DNA of 64,000 nucleotides from Veillonella sp. VA137 (GTDB lineage Bacteria; Bacillota; Negativicutes; Veillonellales; Veillonellaceae). Position 1 is the first letter of the stretch. Each line of letters begins with the position of its first letter. Location: contig NZ_RQVK01000002.1 of assembly GCF_003992015.1 (NCBI RefSeq), positions 99,165 to 163,164 of the forward strand, written 5' to 3'. Shown here in pieces: positions 17,954 through 26,835 of the stretch. Below the pieces are notes generated by a model. It worked only from the letters and a program-made list of their open reading frames with translations. It was not told the origin of the DNA and did no database searches. Position numbers and translations under genes: made by a program.

Positions 17954-18517
17954 GTGTCATACCTTGAAATATTAATTTTATCGGTAGGTCTTGCCATGGA
18001 TGCCTTTGCGGTTTCTATTTGTAAATCATCGCAGATGAAAGCAGATCCAAAGATGAAAAAAATCACTTTGGCATTCTTGTTTGGTGCATTCCAGTGCTTA
18101 ATGCCGATCATAGGGGCAGCTGTAGGAGCTCAATTTTCGCAGAATTTTGATGAGTGGGACCATTGGGTTATTTTCATTACTTTAGGCTATTTGGGTATTA
18201 ATATGATTCGTACCTCTCTTAGCGATGAGGAAGAGGATACATCTTCCGTGGATTGGAAAGAAATGTTAGCGTTGTCCATTGCCACTAGTATCGATGCATT
18301 GGCAGTGGGAGTCACTATTGCGTTATTACATGCGGATGTACTCACTACGTCAGTTACCATTGGTGTGATTACCTTCTTGGTATGTCTGGTGGGCATATTT
18401 AGTGGGTACCATATGATGAAAGCATTCCGTGAAAGAGCGGAAATGGCTGGGGGCGTTATATTGATTCTGATTGGAGTGAAAATATTGCTGCAGCATTTGG
18501 GGTATCTACCTCGCTAA
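17954..18517 (+). CDS. mntP: manganese efflux pump MntP
   Basis: 187 residues, six transmembrane helices and the duplicated MntP motifs GLAMDAFAVSI and ATSIDALAVGV, whose aspartates bind the metal. It exports Mn(II) across the inner membrane. The GTG at 17954 follows AGGAGG at 17943-17948; the longer frame from 17891 runs through the terminator hairpin and is rejected. No yybP-ykoY manganese riboswitch is visible upstream, although one is common for this gene. Confidence 0.92.
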   Translation: MSYLEILILSVGLAMDAFAVSICKSSQMKADPKMKKITLAFLFGAFQCLMPIIGAAVGAQFSQNFDEWDHWVIFITLGYLGINMIRTSLSDEEEDTSSVDWKEMLALSIATSIDALAVGVTIALLHADVLTTSVTIGVITFLVCLVGIFSGYHMMKAFRERAEMAGGVILILIGVKILLQHLGYLPR

Positions 18518-18572
18518 ATCGTCTCTTGTATTGCTATTCTGTCCGTGGCTCTTTATTGTTAGTGTAAGGGAA

Positions 18573-19030
18573 AATCGCCACACATTCCTCCACAAACTGA
18601 TACAGTGGTTAGGTTTGTTCCGGAACATGCGGCGCTTTTCTAGCGTTTGTGCTATTTAGGTAATTACAGTGCCATGGGACATTCTACGCGACATGGTGTT
18701 CCTCACGGAGGGGGCGCACTCTTCTTGGATTTATGCAAATTAGCTAGTAAGGGTCGCCACAAGGCTACTACACGCAACTGCGTTCCTCACGGGGTACTTT
18801 AAACAATCGCCGTACATTCCGCCTCGAACTGATACAGTGGTTAAGTTTGTTCCGGAATATGCGGTGCTTTTCTAGTGTTTGTGCTATTTAGGTAATTACA
18901 GTGCCACGGAACTTTCTACGCGACATGGCACTCCTCACGGAGGGGTAGCACTCTTCTTGGGTTTATGTAATTTAGCTAGTAAGGATCTCCACAAGGCTAC
19001 TATGCGCAACTGAGTTCCTCTACGGGGAAG
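18573..19030. repeat. tandem 232-bp noncoding repeat, two copies
   Basis: Copy A (18573-18804) and copy B (18805-19030) align over their full length with scattered substitutions. Each has three modules: an imperfect inverted repeat (about CGCCACACATTCC with GGAACATGCGGCG), a shared core TCTAGYGTTTGTGCTATTTAGG, a second inverted repeat around CTACGCGACATGG, and a tail AACTGMGTTCCTC. No plausible ORF runs through them. Diverged relatives lie near 23190 and 37906. This fills the 570-base gap between mntP and tRNA-Ser. Whether it is transcribed is unknown. Confidence 0.85.
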
Positions 19031-19085
19031 AAAAAAGTGCTTGACGGAATATATTTAGTGGTTTATAATAGTTAAGTATTCACTT

Positions 19086-19176
19086 GGAGAGGTGTCCGAG
19101 CGGCTTAAGGAGCATGATTGGAAATCATGTGTGCGGTGATACCGTACCGAGGGTTCAAATCCCTCTCTCTCCGCCA
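19086..19176 (+). tRNA. tRNA-Ser (anticodon GGA)
   Basis: A complete class II tRNA with a long variable arm. The acceptor stem begins GGAGAGG, the anticodon loop TTGGAAA gives GGA, the T loop is GTTCAAATC and CCA is encoded (19174-19176). It decodes UCC and UCU. Confidence 0.95.
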
Positions 19177-19182
19177 AGGTTT

Positions 19183-19215
19183 AAAAGCGTTTATGCATTG
19201 CATAGGCGCTTTTAT
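19183..19215 (+). terminator. terminator after tRNA-Ser
   Basis: AAAAGCGTTTATGCA pairs with TGCATAGGCGCTTTT, then Ts, seven bases after the tRNA CCA. Confidence 0.8.
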
Positions 19216-19293
19216 TGTTATATCTATTGTATTTTGTGGCAAGATGGTATATAATTAACTCAACAAAAGTTATAGTCCCCATTATAGGGTAAA

Positions 19294-19324
19294 CAAAAAA
19301 GGACGGGTGCAACCGTCCTTTTTG
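19294..19324. terminator. bidirectional-looking terminator
   Basis: AAAAAAGGACGGG-TGCA-ACCGTCCTTTTT is symmetric, with A and T runs on both sides, so it could stop transcription from either strand. It lies between tRNA-Ser and the TRIC-type gene. Confidence 0.7.
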
Positions 19325-19390
19325 CTTTGTTTTACACCTAGTATCTTGCTCAAAAGAATGGTACAATAATTCCGTATGAGGAGGCGTTGT

Positions 19391-20029
19391 ATGGATTTTT
19401 TATGGTTATTATTTGATATTATTGGAACGATTGCCTTTGCGATTTCTGGCGCACTTTTGGGGATTCAAAGGCGTATGGATATTTTTGGTATAGTGATTTT
19501 AGCACTGGTTACTGCTATTGGTGGTGGGATTGTGCGTGATATTATGGTAGGTCGTATACCTCCCACATCCTTGCAAACGGGCTTATATATTTCCATCACA
19601 TTAATTACGGTAGGCATCATGTTCATTATGTATCGTTATGGATGGAATCGTTATATTGAAGGTAAAGGTGCGACGAAGGTATATCTTACAGCGGATGCCT
19701 TAGGGTTGGCTTCTTTCACAGTGACAGGAGCGACAATTGGAATAGCTACAGATCCAACTAACTTGGTGCTCACCGTTGTGTTAGGTGGAATTACAGCTGT
19801 GGGTGGCGGTATTATCCGAGATGTGTTAGCGCATCGCACGCCGAGTGTGTTGAAAGAAGAAGTGTATGCCTTGCCGGCCCTATTAGGAGGTATCACCTAC
19901 TTTGTAGTGTATGGCATGGGACATCAAATTGTGGCGTCCTATGTGACTTTCCTCATCGTTTTCATCATTCGCATGGTAGCCATTGAGTATCATTGGAATC
20001 TGCCACGTATTGATCGGATTCACCGATAA
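19391..20029 (+). CDS. TRIC-type trimeric cation channel family protein (UPF0126)
   Basis: 212 residues, about seven transmembrane helices arranged as two repeats of the UPF0126 domain. The repeat signatures are AIGGGIVRDIMVGRIPP and AVGGGIIRDVLAHRTPS. Bacterial members resemble trimeric intracellular cation channels and are thought to pass potassium or other monovalent ions; glycine transport has also been suggested for some. The ATG at 19391 follows GAGGAGG; the upstream ATG at 19376 overlaps that site and is rejected. It appears monocistronic. Confidence 0.85.
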   Translation: MDFLWLLFDIIGTIAFAISGALLGIQRRMDIFGIVILALVTAIGGGIVRDIMVGRIPPTSLQTGLYISITLITVGIMFIMYRYGWNRYIEGKGATKVYLTADALGLASFTVTGATIGIATDPTNLVLTVVLGGITAVGGGIIRDVLAHRTPSVLKEEVYALPALLGGITYFVVYGMGHQIVASYVTFLIVFIIRMVAIEYHWNLPRIDRIHR

Positions 20030-20251
20030 TCATGATATTTGACAGTATATAAAAGATTCTATTAATGAATTATATAAAAGATAATTTTGAGTGGTATACG
20101 AATTGGGAGTGGATGATTACGCATGAATCCCAATTATCCATCCAATATCAACATATTACAAACATATTTTGTGGAAATATAATGCATAAAGAACAGGATT
20201 AAATAAGAAGATAATTAGCGATTATGCTATGCAATAGGAGATATATATAAC

Positions 20252-21979
20252 ATGAGTAAACAACAATGGCGACATAAGTTTGCAATTATGGCTACAGCGG
20301 TGGCAACTGCGGTATTGAGCCATGCGAGTACTGCAGAGGCTACGACAGTGCTCTATGTACCACAAGATGACCGTCCTGTGAGCTTAGCCTATACGGTGGC
20401 GACGGCTCAAGATGCAGGGTATACGGTGTTAACACCACCTCAATACTATATTTCTGGGCGGAACTTTCAAGGAAATGCGGAGGCCATGTGGAGATGGGTG
20501 GACGAGAATGTTAGCAAAGCGGATGTGCTCGTGCTAAGTACAGATTCCTTAATTTATGGTGGCCTTGTAGATTCTAGAAAACATAATTTAGATTTGCATA
20601 CGTTGGAATATCGTGTGCGTCATATCGAGGACTTGCACAAAAAATATCCCAATGTGCCAATCTATGCCTTTGGTACGGTGATGCGCTCTCCACGTGCTAG
20701 TGGAGGCGGTGTGGAGCCAGCCTATTATGATCAATATGGTCCGACTATTTTCCGTATTGCAGCTTTACAAGATAAATTAGACAGTCAAAAATTGACAGCA
20801 GATGAACAAAAAGAATTGTTCATGTTGCAAGCTACAGTGCCAGTGGAGTTTTTACAGGACTGGTTCCATCGTCGTCAAAAAAATATGGAAATCAACCGTC
20901 AGTTAATTGATATTACGAAAAAAGGTGTTTTTAAATATTTTGCATTGGGGCATGACGATACTAGTAGCTTATCTCAATCAGCTATGGAAGGGCGTTATTT
21001 ACAGAAATATAGTAAAGGACTTTCGCCTACCCAATATGGCAGTTTTCCAGGGGCAGATCAATTAGGATTGTTATTAATTGCTCGTGACCATGTGGATCGT
21101 AATCACTTGACGCCAACATTTGAAGTTATTTATCCATTAGGTGGTGGTGGCGAGACAGTACCGCATTATGAGGACCAAAAAGTAGAAAAAACGATTGCCG
21201 AACATGTGGTAGCTGTAGGTGGCACGATGAAAGCCAAAGGCAAACCATCTGTGCTATTAGCAGTAAATACTCCTCTAGGTATGGTGACAGGTGAGTCAGA
21301 AGCTTTTGAAAACTTCCCGATGATTTCTAGAAGTACTAATGAATTTTTAGATCACATTCAAGCATCTATGAATCAAGGAGTACCTGTTAGTATTGCAGAT
21401 ATTGCTTTCTCCAATGGTTCGGATAATACGTTGGTTTATGGATTGTACCAACGGGATTTACTGTATAAAGTTAGTGCCTATAATGGATGGAATACGGCAA
21501 GTAATACTATTGGCTATGCCATAGCACAAGGTATTTTAGGGGTTCACATGGATGACCAAAGTCATCGAAATATGTTGACACAACAATATTTGGATAACTG
21601 GGCATACCAAGCAAATATCCGTAAAGATGTATATCGCATGCAAGATTCTATTCGTACAGATAATGTGAAATATACAGGTGCCTTAAATGAAGTGTTAGAA
21701 AGCTATTTAGGTGAGCGCGTGCAAGACTTTGCAGCAACCTATTTAAAATTGGATCCACGGACTGTATCAGCTCGATTCCCATGGGGACGATTGTTTGAAA
21801 CAGATATTACTGTATATCGTGAACCGGTGGCTCCTTTACAAAAAGAATTGCGTTTACAACGTGAAGCGGCAGAACGAGAACGACTAGAAGCAGAATCGAA
21901 AGCAAAGGCGGAAGCTGAGGCAAAAGCTGCCAAAGAAAAAGCAGAGGCAGAAGCAACGAAAGTGAAACAAGCTCAATAA
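20252..21979 (+). CDS. secreted DUF4127 family protein with charged C-terminal tail
   Basis: 575 residues. A signal peptide with a hydrophobic core near residues 12-26 ends around STAEA. The DUF4127 body begins TTVLYVPQDDRPVSLAYTV and contains LVLSTDSLIYGGLV and GHDDTSS, typical of this uncharacterised exported family. The last 50 residues are a Lys/Ala/Glu-rich stretch predicted to form one long helix, perhaps a surface or peptidoglycan spacer. The start follows ATAGGAGATAT. The 222-base gap before it holds nothing recognisable. Function is unknown; a sugar- or polymer-acting enzyme is possible but not shown. Confidence 0.75.
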   Translation: MSKQQWRHKFAIMATAVATAVLSHASTAEATTVLYVPQDDRPVSLAYTVATAQDAGYTVLTPPQYYISGRNFQGNAEAMWRWVDENVSKADVLVLSTDSLIYGGLVDSRKHNLDLHTLEYRVRHIEDLHKKYPNVPIYAFGTVMRSPRASGGGVEPAYYDQYGPTIFRIAALQDKLDSQKLTADEQKELFMLQATVPVEFLQDWFHRRQKNMEINRQLIDITKKGVFKYFALGHDDTSSLSQSAMEGRYLQKYSKGLSPTQYGSFPGADQLGLLLIARDHVDRNHLTPTFEVIYPLGGGGETVPHYEDQKVEKTIAEHVVAVGGTMKAKGKPSVLLAVNTPLGMVTGESEAFENFPMISRSTNEFLDHIQASMNQGVPVSIADIAFSNGSDNTLVYGLYQRDLLYKVSAYNGWNTASNTIGYAIAQGILGVHMDDQSHRNMLTQQYLDNWAYQANIRKDVYRMQDSIRTDNVKYTGALNEVLESYLGERVQDFAATYLKLDPRTVSARFPWGRLFETDITVYREPVAPLQKELRLQREAAERERLEAESKAKAEAEAKAAKEKAEAEATKVKQAQ

Positions 21980-21993
21980 TGTTATGTCATACA

Positions 21994-22021
21994 AGAAGAG
22001 GAGGGCGTAGCCCCTCTTTTT
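21994..22021 (+). terminator. short terminator between DUF4127 and acyltransferase genes
   Basis: AAGAGGAGGG-CGTAG-CCCCTCTTTTT forms a GC-rich hairpin with a T run, only ten bases before the next start. It may attenuate rather than end transcription. Confidence 0.65.
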
Positions 22022-22030
22022 GGAGGAATT

Positions 22031-23134
22031 ATGAGAAAGCCAGCTATACCGGCCATTACCTATATGCGGGGACTTTGTATGTTAGGTGTTATCGGTATTC
22101 ATGTAGGGTCCTATGCGTTGGCAAACCCTGCGATTAATATACATCTATTAGGATTATTAGAAATTGTGTCTCGCTTTACAGTGCCAGCCTTTTTCTTTCT
22201 ATCTGCCTTTGGATTGTTTTATCATACATCGGTGGAGAACGAATTTTCCTACTCCAATTTTTTGCGCCGGCGTATACAAGTGGTACTCTATCCATATATT
22301 GTGTGGACAATTTTATATACAGCCTATAATGCGGTGTTAGCCCATAGCGCTTGGGGATTGATGCCACATGTACTAGGACTGACTCTACTCTTTGGAAATG
22401 GCATGTATCACCTGTATTTTCTAGTTATACTTCTGTGGTTTTACGCTTTGATGCCACTTTGGCGCTGGGCTCTACGGTTTATACTGAAAGCGCCAATTCT
22501 TAGTATGACGATATTATTTTTTGTGCAAATGGCAGTGAACTATTGGTCATCTTATATGGCAGGTTCTGTGCAATTTTCACAAGAATGGTTGCAGTACATC
22601 TTTAGCATGCGCCTCAATTATTTTGTAGGATTTTATATATGGATTTTCCTACTAGGCGGACTCCTTGCAGAACGATTTGATGCGATGCTAGAATGGATTG
22701 ATGCCCATGGTGTTGGTATCACTGTTGGATTTATCGTATCTTTGGTGACGATGCTAGGATCCTATTACTATGTGATGGCAGAGTGGGGATATACTCGGTT
22801 AGAGGCTATTTATACAGTTCATCAGTTGAGTCCTCAAGGGTTGGTATATACAGGGATGGGATGTATCTTTTTTGTATGGGCCTTTACCGTGTCATCCATG
22901 AGTGACATTGTGGAAACCTTTTGGACAGAACTGGGAAAAGCGTCTTACGGTATTTATTTGGTTCATCCGTTTATGCTGATTCTATTGGATAAAGTGTTAC
23001 AAATCGGCGGACTAGGATATACAACAATGACAGTAGTGCTTATGTATGTGAGCGCAGTCATCTTGTCATTTGGTGTGACAAAAGGATTAGAAACATTGCC
23101 GAAATCTATACGTGGGTATTTCTTAGGTAAATAG
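22031..23134 (+). CDS. membrane acyltransferase, acyltransferase 3 family
   Basis: 367 residues with about ten transmembrane helices. The N-terminal RGLCMLGVIGIHVGSYA carries the conserved Arg and His of acyltransferase 3 proteins, and VPAFFFLSAFGLFY and SYGIYLVHPFMLILLDK are typical later motifs. Members O-acetylate or succinylate cell-surface sugars. The acceptor cannot be told; the nearby exported DUF4127 protein may share the envelope pathway. The start follows TGGAGGAAT. Confidence 0.82.
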   Translation: MRKPAIPAITYMRGLCMLGVIGIHVGSYALANPAINIHLLGLLEIVSRFTVPAFFFLSAFGLFYHTSVENEFSYSNFLRRRIQVVLYPYIVWTILYTAYNAVLAHSAWGLMPHVLGLTLLFGNGMYHLYFLVILLWFYALMPLWRWALRFILKAPILSMTILFFVQMAVNYWSSYMAGSVQFSQEWLQYIFSMRLNYFVGFYIWIFLLGGLLAERFDAMLEWIDAHGVGITVGFIVSLVTMLGSYYYVMAEWGYTRLEAIYTVHQLSPQGLVYTGMGCIFFVWAFTVSSMSDIVETFWTELGKASYGIYLVHPFMLILLDKVLQIGGLGYTTMTVVLMYVSAVILSFGVTKGLETLPKSIRGYFLGK

Positions 23135-23182
23135 ATCGTCGCTTGTAACACTATGCAGCCTGTGGCGTTTTTAACTGAATAA

Positions 23183-23335
23183 GCAAAGGGAAGAGCACGG
23201 CATACCCCTCTCAAACGGTATTTCATAATGTTTGTTCGAGGCACGCCGTGCTCTTCTAGTGTTTGTGTGATTTAGGTAAAAAGGAACGCCACAAGGTTGC
23301 TACGTGTAACTGCGTTCCTCAGGTGGAGGGACGTT
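23183..23335. repeat. single-copy relative of the 18573 repeat
   Basis: An 11-bp perfect inverted repeat AAGAGCACGGC (23191-23201) and GCCGTGCTCTT (23245-23255), then the family core TCTAGTGTTTGTG-ATTTAGG, then a second small stem AGGAACGC/GCGTTCCT (23282-23319) enclosing CCACAAGG. It lacks the middle module of the 18573 copies. It occupies most of the 350-base gap between the acyltransferase and dat. Confidence 0.7.
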
Positions 23336-23484
23336 ATTTGCAAACTTGCGCGTTGCTTAGTGTACGTTAGTGGTAGATTGTTTGCTCCTACAGGAGATTT
23401 GATGTAAAAGGTGTAGAATTTTATACTTGTCTGTACTATAATGAAGATAATACTTGATTCGTATGTATACTATGAGGTGTTACT

Positions 23485-24339
23485 ATGAAAGAATTAACAT
23501 ATTTTAATGGCGAGATGGTAGAGTCTGGTGCCAAGGTGGTTAGTCTTGATGATAGAGGATATTGTTTTGGTGATGGTGTATACGAGGTAGTGCGTGTATA
23601 TAATGGTCGCGCTTTTGCCTTTTCCTATCATCAAGATCGCTTGTATCGTTCGATGCGTGAAATGGACATTCCTGTGCGTATGCCGCCAGATGAGTTGCAA
23701 GAGTTGCACGAAATCATGATTGAGCAAAGTGAAATTACTGATGGATATATTTATTTACAAATCACTCGTGGTGTGAGTCCTCGTCATCATGCGTTTGAGC
23801 GGTCTAAATTAGAGCCGCAAATGTATATGTTTATTAAACCGATTACAACAGATTTAGGGGCCTTGCAAGAAGGGGTAAAAGCCATTACATTACCTGATGA
23901 ACGGTGGGCTCGTGTAGACATCAAAACACTAAACTTAATTCCTAATATTTTGGCACAAACAAAAGCCGAGAAAAAAGGTGCTTATACAGCTATTTTAGTG
24001 CGTGATGGCATCGTTACGGAAGGGGCTACATCTAATGTATTTGTAATGAAAGATGGTGTGTGTTATACGCATCCAGCCAACCATCATATTTTAAAGGGCA
24101 TCACTCGTCAGTTAGTGGTAACTCGTGTAGCACCAACAGCAGGGATTACGATTATTGAGCGTGAATTTGATGAAGCTTTCCTAAAAGATGCAGACGAAAT
24201 CTTCTTCACCGATACGATTGGTGGTATTATTCCGATTACCACCTTGAATCGTGAACCTGTAGGTGATGGTAAACCAGGTAAAGCAGCAAAAGTATTAGCT
24301 GAACAATTACAACATTTAATGGAAGAAGGGTTAGCATAA
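23485..24339 (+). CDS. dat: D-amino acid aminotransferase
   Basis: 284 residues of the fold-type IV PLP aminotransferase family. The PLP lysine is Lys147 in DIKTLNLIPN, and EGATSNVF, ITRQLV and FFTDTIGGI are typical D-amino acid transaminase landmarks. It interconverts D-alanine and D-glutamate with their 2-oxo acids, feeding D-amino acids to peptidoglycan. Branched-chain aminotransferase is an alternative, but the start YFNGEMVE and RITRG-type segment favour Dat. Its stop overlaps the next start by one base. Confidence 0.85.
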   Translation: MKELTYFNGEMVESGAKVVSLDDRGYCFGDGVYEVVRVYNGRAFAFSYHQDRLYRSMREMDIPVRMPPDELQELHEIMIEQSEITDGYIYLQITRGVSPRHHAFERSKLEPQMYMFIKPITTDLGALQEGVKAITLPDERWARVDIKTLNLIPNILAQTKAEKKGAYTAILVRDGIVTEGATSNVFVMKDGVCYTHPANHHILKGITRQLVVTRVAPTAGITIIEREFDEAFLKDADEIFFTDTIGGIIPITTLNREPVGDGKPGKAAKVLAEQLQHLMEEGLA

Positions 24340-24860
24340 TGTCAGTCAAAACGATAACAGGAAGTGCCTTGCTCTTAGCGATTGCTTTGCTAAGCCAAGG
24401 ATTTCTTCGCATGATTATTCCTATGCACGGGTTAGTGCAATTTTTAGTGGGCTCCATCGTAGGTGCTTGTACGGCACTGGCTACATGGCGCTATGGTTTG
24501 TGGAGTGGATTCGTAGTAGCTTGTGTGACACCGATTATGGCATTTCTACAAGGTATGTTGACTATACCTTTATTTGTACCTGTGGTGGCTATTGGTAGTA
24601 TGGCATATGCAATTACTGTAAAGGTATTAGGAACAAAACGTGTATGGATGACAGCGATTACAGGTGCCATTGTAAAGAGTGTAGTTCTTTATGGACTATT
24701 CTTGGCTTTATTCCAATTGATGCCGGGCATTCCGGAAGCCATGCAAAAAGGGATTTTATTTAGCATGGGTTGGCCACAATTAATTACAGGCACTTGTGGT
24801 ATTTTCTTAGCTGCATTCATTGCAAAACGCGGTGGTATTAAGCTACAGAAACAAGACTAG
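24339..24860 (+). CDS. small polytopic membrane protein, ECF S-component-like
   Basis: 173 residues, five or six hydrophobic helices and few charges. The pattern (short helices, GSIVGACTALATWRYGLWSGF, then FLQGML) resembles S-components of energy-coupling factor vitamin transporters, but I see no substrate-specific motif. It is translationally coupled to dat by a one-base overlap. No ECF ATPase genes are adjacent, so it would need a shared module. Function is uncertain. Confidence 0.55.
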   Translation: MSVKTITGSALLLAIALLSQGFLRMIIPMHGLVQFLVGSIVGACTALATWRYGLWSGFVVACVTPIMAFLQGMLTIPLFVPVVAIGSMAYAITVKVLGTKRVWMTAITGAIVKSVVLYGLFLALFQLMPGIPEAMQKGILFSMGWPQLITGTCGIFLAAFIAKRGGIKLQKQD

Positions 24861-24896
24861 CTAGTATGTGAATTGTATGTAAGGGAGTGTATTTCA

Positions 24897-24921
24897 TCAC
24901 TATATAATAAGTATATAGTGA
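24897..24921. promoter_or_regulatory. perfect 10-bp AT-rich palindrome
   Basis: TCACTATATA-ATAAG-TATATAGTGA is a perfect 10-bp inverted repeat without a T tail. It lies 36 bases after the dat operon and about 120 before the metN promoter. A dyad operator or a weak terminator are both possible. Confidence 0.4.
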
Positions 24922-25042
24922 GTTAACATAGGGGTCCCTATCTAGGCGGGAGCACATTTGTTATAAAGAGTAAGCACCTCTAAATATGGAGTTATAGATT
25001 TAAGCTATAAAAGACGATAGGCAAGTAGTATAGTGGAAATTA

Positions 25043-25072
25043 TTGACAGTCTGTCTACTCACATTGTACAAT
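25043..25072 (+). promoter_or_regulatory. promoter of metNIQ
   Basis: TTGACA (25043-25048) and TACAAT (25067-25072) are separated by 18 bases. Transcription would begin at about 25079, almost at the base of the following hairpin. Confidence 0.75.
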
Positions 25073-25083
25073 TTATGCATACC

Positions 25084-25116
25084 CAAGAGCTCTTAGGTAA
25101 CTGAGGGCTCTTATTT
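25084..25116 (+). terminator. terminator-like hairpin at the 5' end of the metNIQ transcript
   Basis: AAGAGCTCTTA pairs with TGAGGGCTCTT, followed by ATTTTATTT. It begins only about five bases after the predicted start site of the metN promoter, too soon to act as an ordinary leader terminator for that promoter. It could be a 5' stabilising hairpin, or stop transcripts arriving from upstream. No SAM riboswitch or T-box consensus is visible. Confidence 0.55.
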
Positions 25117-25143
25117 TATTTAGTTTGAAAAGGAGAGGATTTC

Positions 25144-26190
25144 ATGATAGAACTTAAACAGATTCGAAAAGTCTATGAAGGTGCTGTCCGCGTGGAAGCC
25201 TTGAAAGAAATTAATGTGACTATAAAAGAAGGCGAAATTTTTGGTGTTATCGGTCAATCTGGGGCTGGTAAATCTACCTTGATTCGCTGTATCAATATGT
25301 TGGAACGCCCTACATCTGGATCCGTTATTGTGGACGGTGTAGATTTAACGAAGTTGAACACAGCAGAACTTCGTGAAGAACGCAAACATATTGGTATGAT
25401 TTTCCAACACTTTAATTTACTTTCATCCCGCACAGTCTATGAAAATGTAGCATTTCCATTGGAATTGCAAGGATTGTCAAAGGAAGAAATCAAAGAACGT
25501 ATTTTGCCAATTTTGGACATAGTAAAATTGTCGGATCGTTTAGACAACTATCCGTCTCAATTGTCCGGTGGTCAAAAACAACGTGTCGGTATTGCCCGTG
25601 CCTTAGCAAGCAACCCAAAAGTGTTATTATGTGACGAAGCTACGTCAGCTCTCGACCCACAAACAACAAAATCTATTTTGGCATTGCTAAAAGATATCAA
25701 TCGTCGATTAAACTTGACTATCGTCTTGATTACTCATGAAATGAATGTCATCAAAGAGATTTGTGATCGCGTAGCCGTTATTGAAGGTGGTACGATTATT
25801 GAAGAAGGTCCTGTAGTAGATGTATTTACAGAGCCAAAACAAGCTACAACGAAAGAATTCGTGTCTGCTATTATCAGACGTGATTTGCCAGAAGATGCAT
25901 TGGCTCACTTGACGTTAAATGAAGCTTGGGTAGAAGGAGCCAATCCGATTGTACGATTGACTTTCAAAGGCAATGTAACAGATGAACCTGTGGTGGCAAG
26001 TATTATCCGTAAATTTGATACAGATGTAAGTATCTTGTTTGGCGGTGTAGATTATATTCAAGATATGAGCTTTGGTCATTTAATTGTAGAATTAAAAGGG
26101 GAGCGCACTAAATCCGAAGCGGCTATCGACTACTTACATAATTTACCAATCGGAAGCGAGGTGATCGGTTATGTCACAGCAAATCATTAA
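25144..26190 (+). CDS. metN: methionine ABC transporter ATPase MetN
   Basis: 348 residues. Walker A is GQSGAGKST, the signature is LSGGQKQRVGIARAL, Walker B is LLCDEATSALD and the H-loop THE follows. A C-terminal NIL (ACT-like) domain (about 260-345) binds methionine and mediates trans-inhibition in MetN. AAAGGAGAGG precedes the ATG. It overlaps metI by 20 bases and powers methionine import with MetI and MetQ. Confidence 0.95.
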   Translation: MIELKQIRKVYEGAVRVEALKEINVTIKEGEIFGVIGQSGAGKSTLIRCINMLERPTSGSVIVDGVDLTKLNTAELREERKHIGMIFQHFNLLSSRTVYENVAFPLELQGLSKEEIKERILPILDIVKLSDRLDNYPSQLSGGQKQRVGIARALASNPKVLLCDEATSALDPQTTKSILALLKDINRRLNLTIVLITHEMNVIKEICDRVAVIEGGTIIEEGPVVDVFTEPKQATTKEFVSAIIRRDLPEDALAHLTLNEAWVEGANPIVRLTFKGNVTDEPVVASIIRKFDTDVSILFGGVDYIQDMSFGHLIVELKGERTKSEAAIDYLHNLPIGSEVIGYVTANH

Positions 26191-26824
26191 TTTATTGCTA
26201 CAAGGTTTCTTAGAAACTGTACAAATGACGGTGATTTCCACAGTGGTAGCCGTTCTATTAGGGATTCCATTGGGCGTAATTTTAGTCATCACCAGCCGTG
26301 GTCATATCATGCAAAATGAAGCGGTGAATAAAGTGCTAGGTGCTATCGTAAATGCCACACGTTCTATTCCGTTCATCATTTTAATGGTAGCCATCATTCC
26401 ATTTACTCGATTAGTAGCAGGTACATCCATTGGTACGACCGCAGCTTGCGTGCCATTGACATTGGCGGCCATCCCATTCTTAGCTCGTTTAGTAGAAACA
26501 GCGATTAAAGAAGTGAATGGAGGTGTTATCGAGGCAGCTCAATCCATGGGGGCTACACCATTGCAGATTATTTGGAAAGTGTTGTTGCCAGAAGCGTTAC
26601 CAACATTAATCGATAATATTACAGTCCTCATCGTTAACTTAATTAGCTATTCTGCTATGGCAGGTGCTATCGGTGGTGGCGGTCTTGGGGATATTGCGAT
26701 TCGCTATGGATATCAACGTTTCCAAGGTGATGTTATGTTAGCCACTATCATCATTTTAATTGTATTAGTACAAGTTATCCAAAGTTTAGGGGACTACTTA
26801 TCCCGCAAAGTAAATAAAAAATAA
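26171..26824 (+). CDS. metI: methionine ABC transporter permease MetI
   Basis: 217 residues, five transmembrane helices and the EAA loop EAAQSMGATPLQIIWKVLLP that docks on MetN. The ATG overlaps the end of metN. Methionine passes through a dimer of this protein in the inner membrane. Length is typical. Confidence 0.95.
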   Translation: MSQQIINLLLQGFLETVQMTVISTVVAVLLGIPLGVILVITSRGHIMQNEAVNKVLGAIVNATRSIPFIILMVAIIPFTRLVAGTSIGTTAACVPLTLAAIPFLARLVETAIKEVNGGVIEAAQSMGATPLQIIWKVLLPEALPTLIDNITVLIVNLISYSAMAGAIGGGGLGDIAIRYGYQRFQGDVMLATIIILIVLVQVIQSLGDYLSRKVNKK

Positions 26825-26835
26825 AGGAGATAGTT

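Noticed and set aside
18573..19030. CRISPR array
   Set aside because: There are only two long repeats of about 230 bp with no short identical repeats or spacers and no cas genes.
24861..25143. SAM riboswitch or T-box upstream of metN
   Set aside because: None of the conserved SAM-I core strings or T-box sequence is present; only a promoter and a hairpin are seen.
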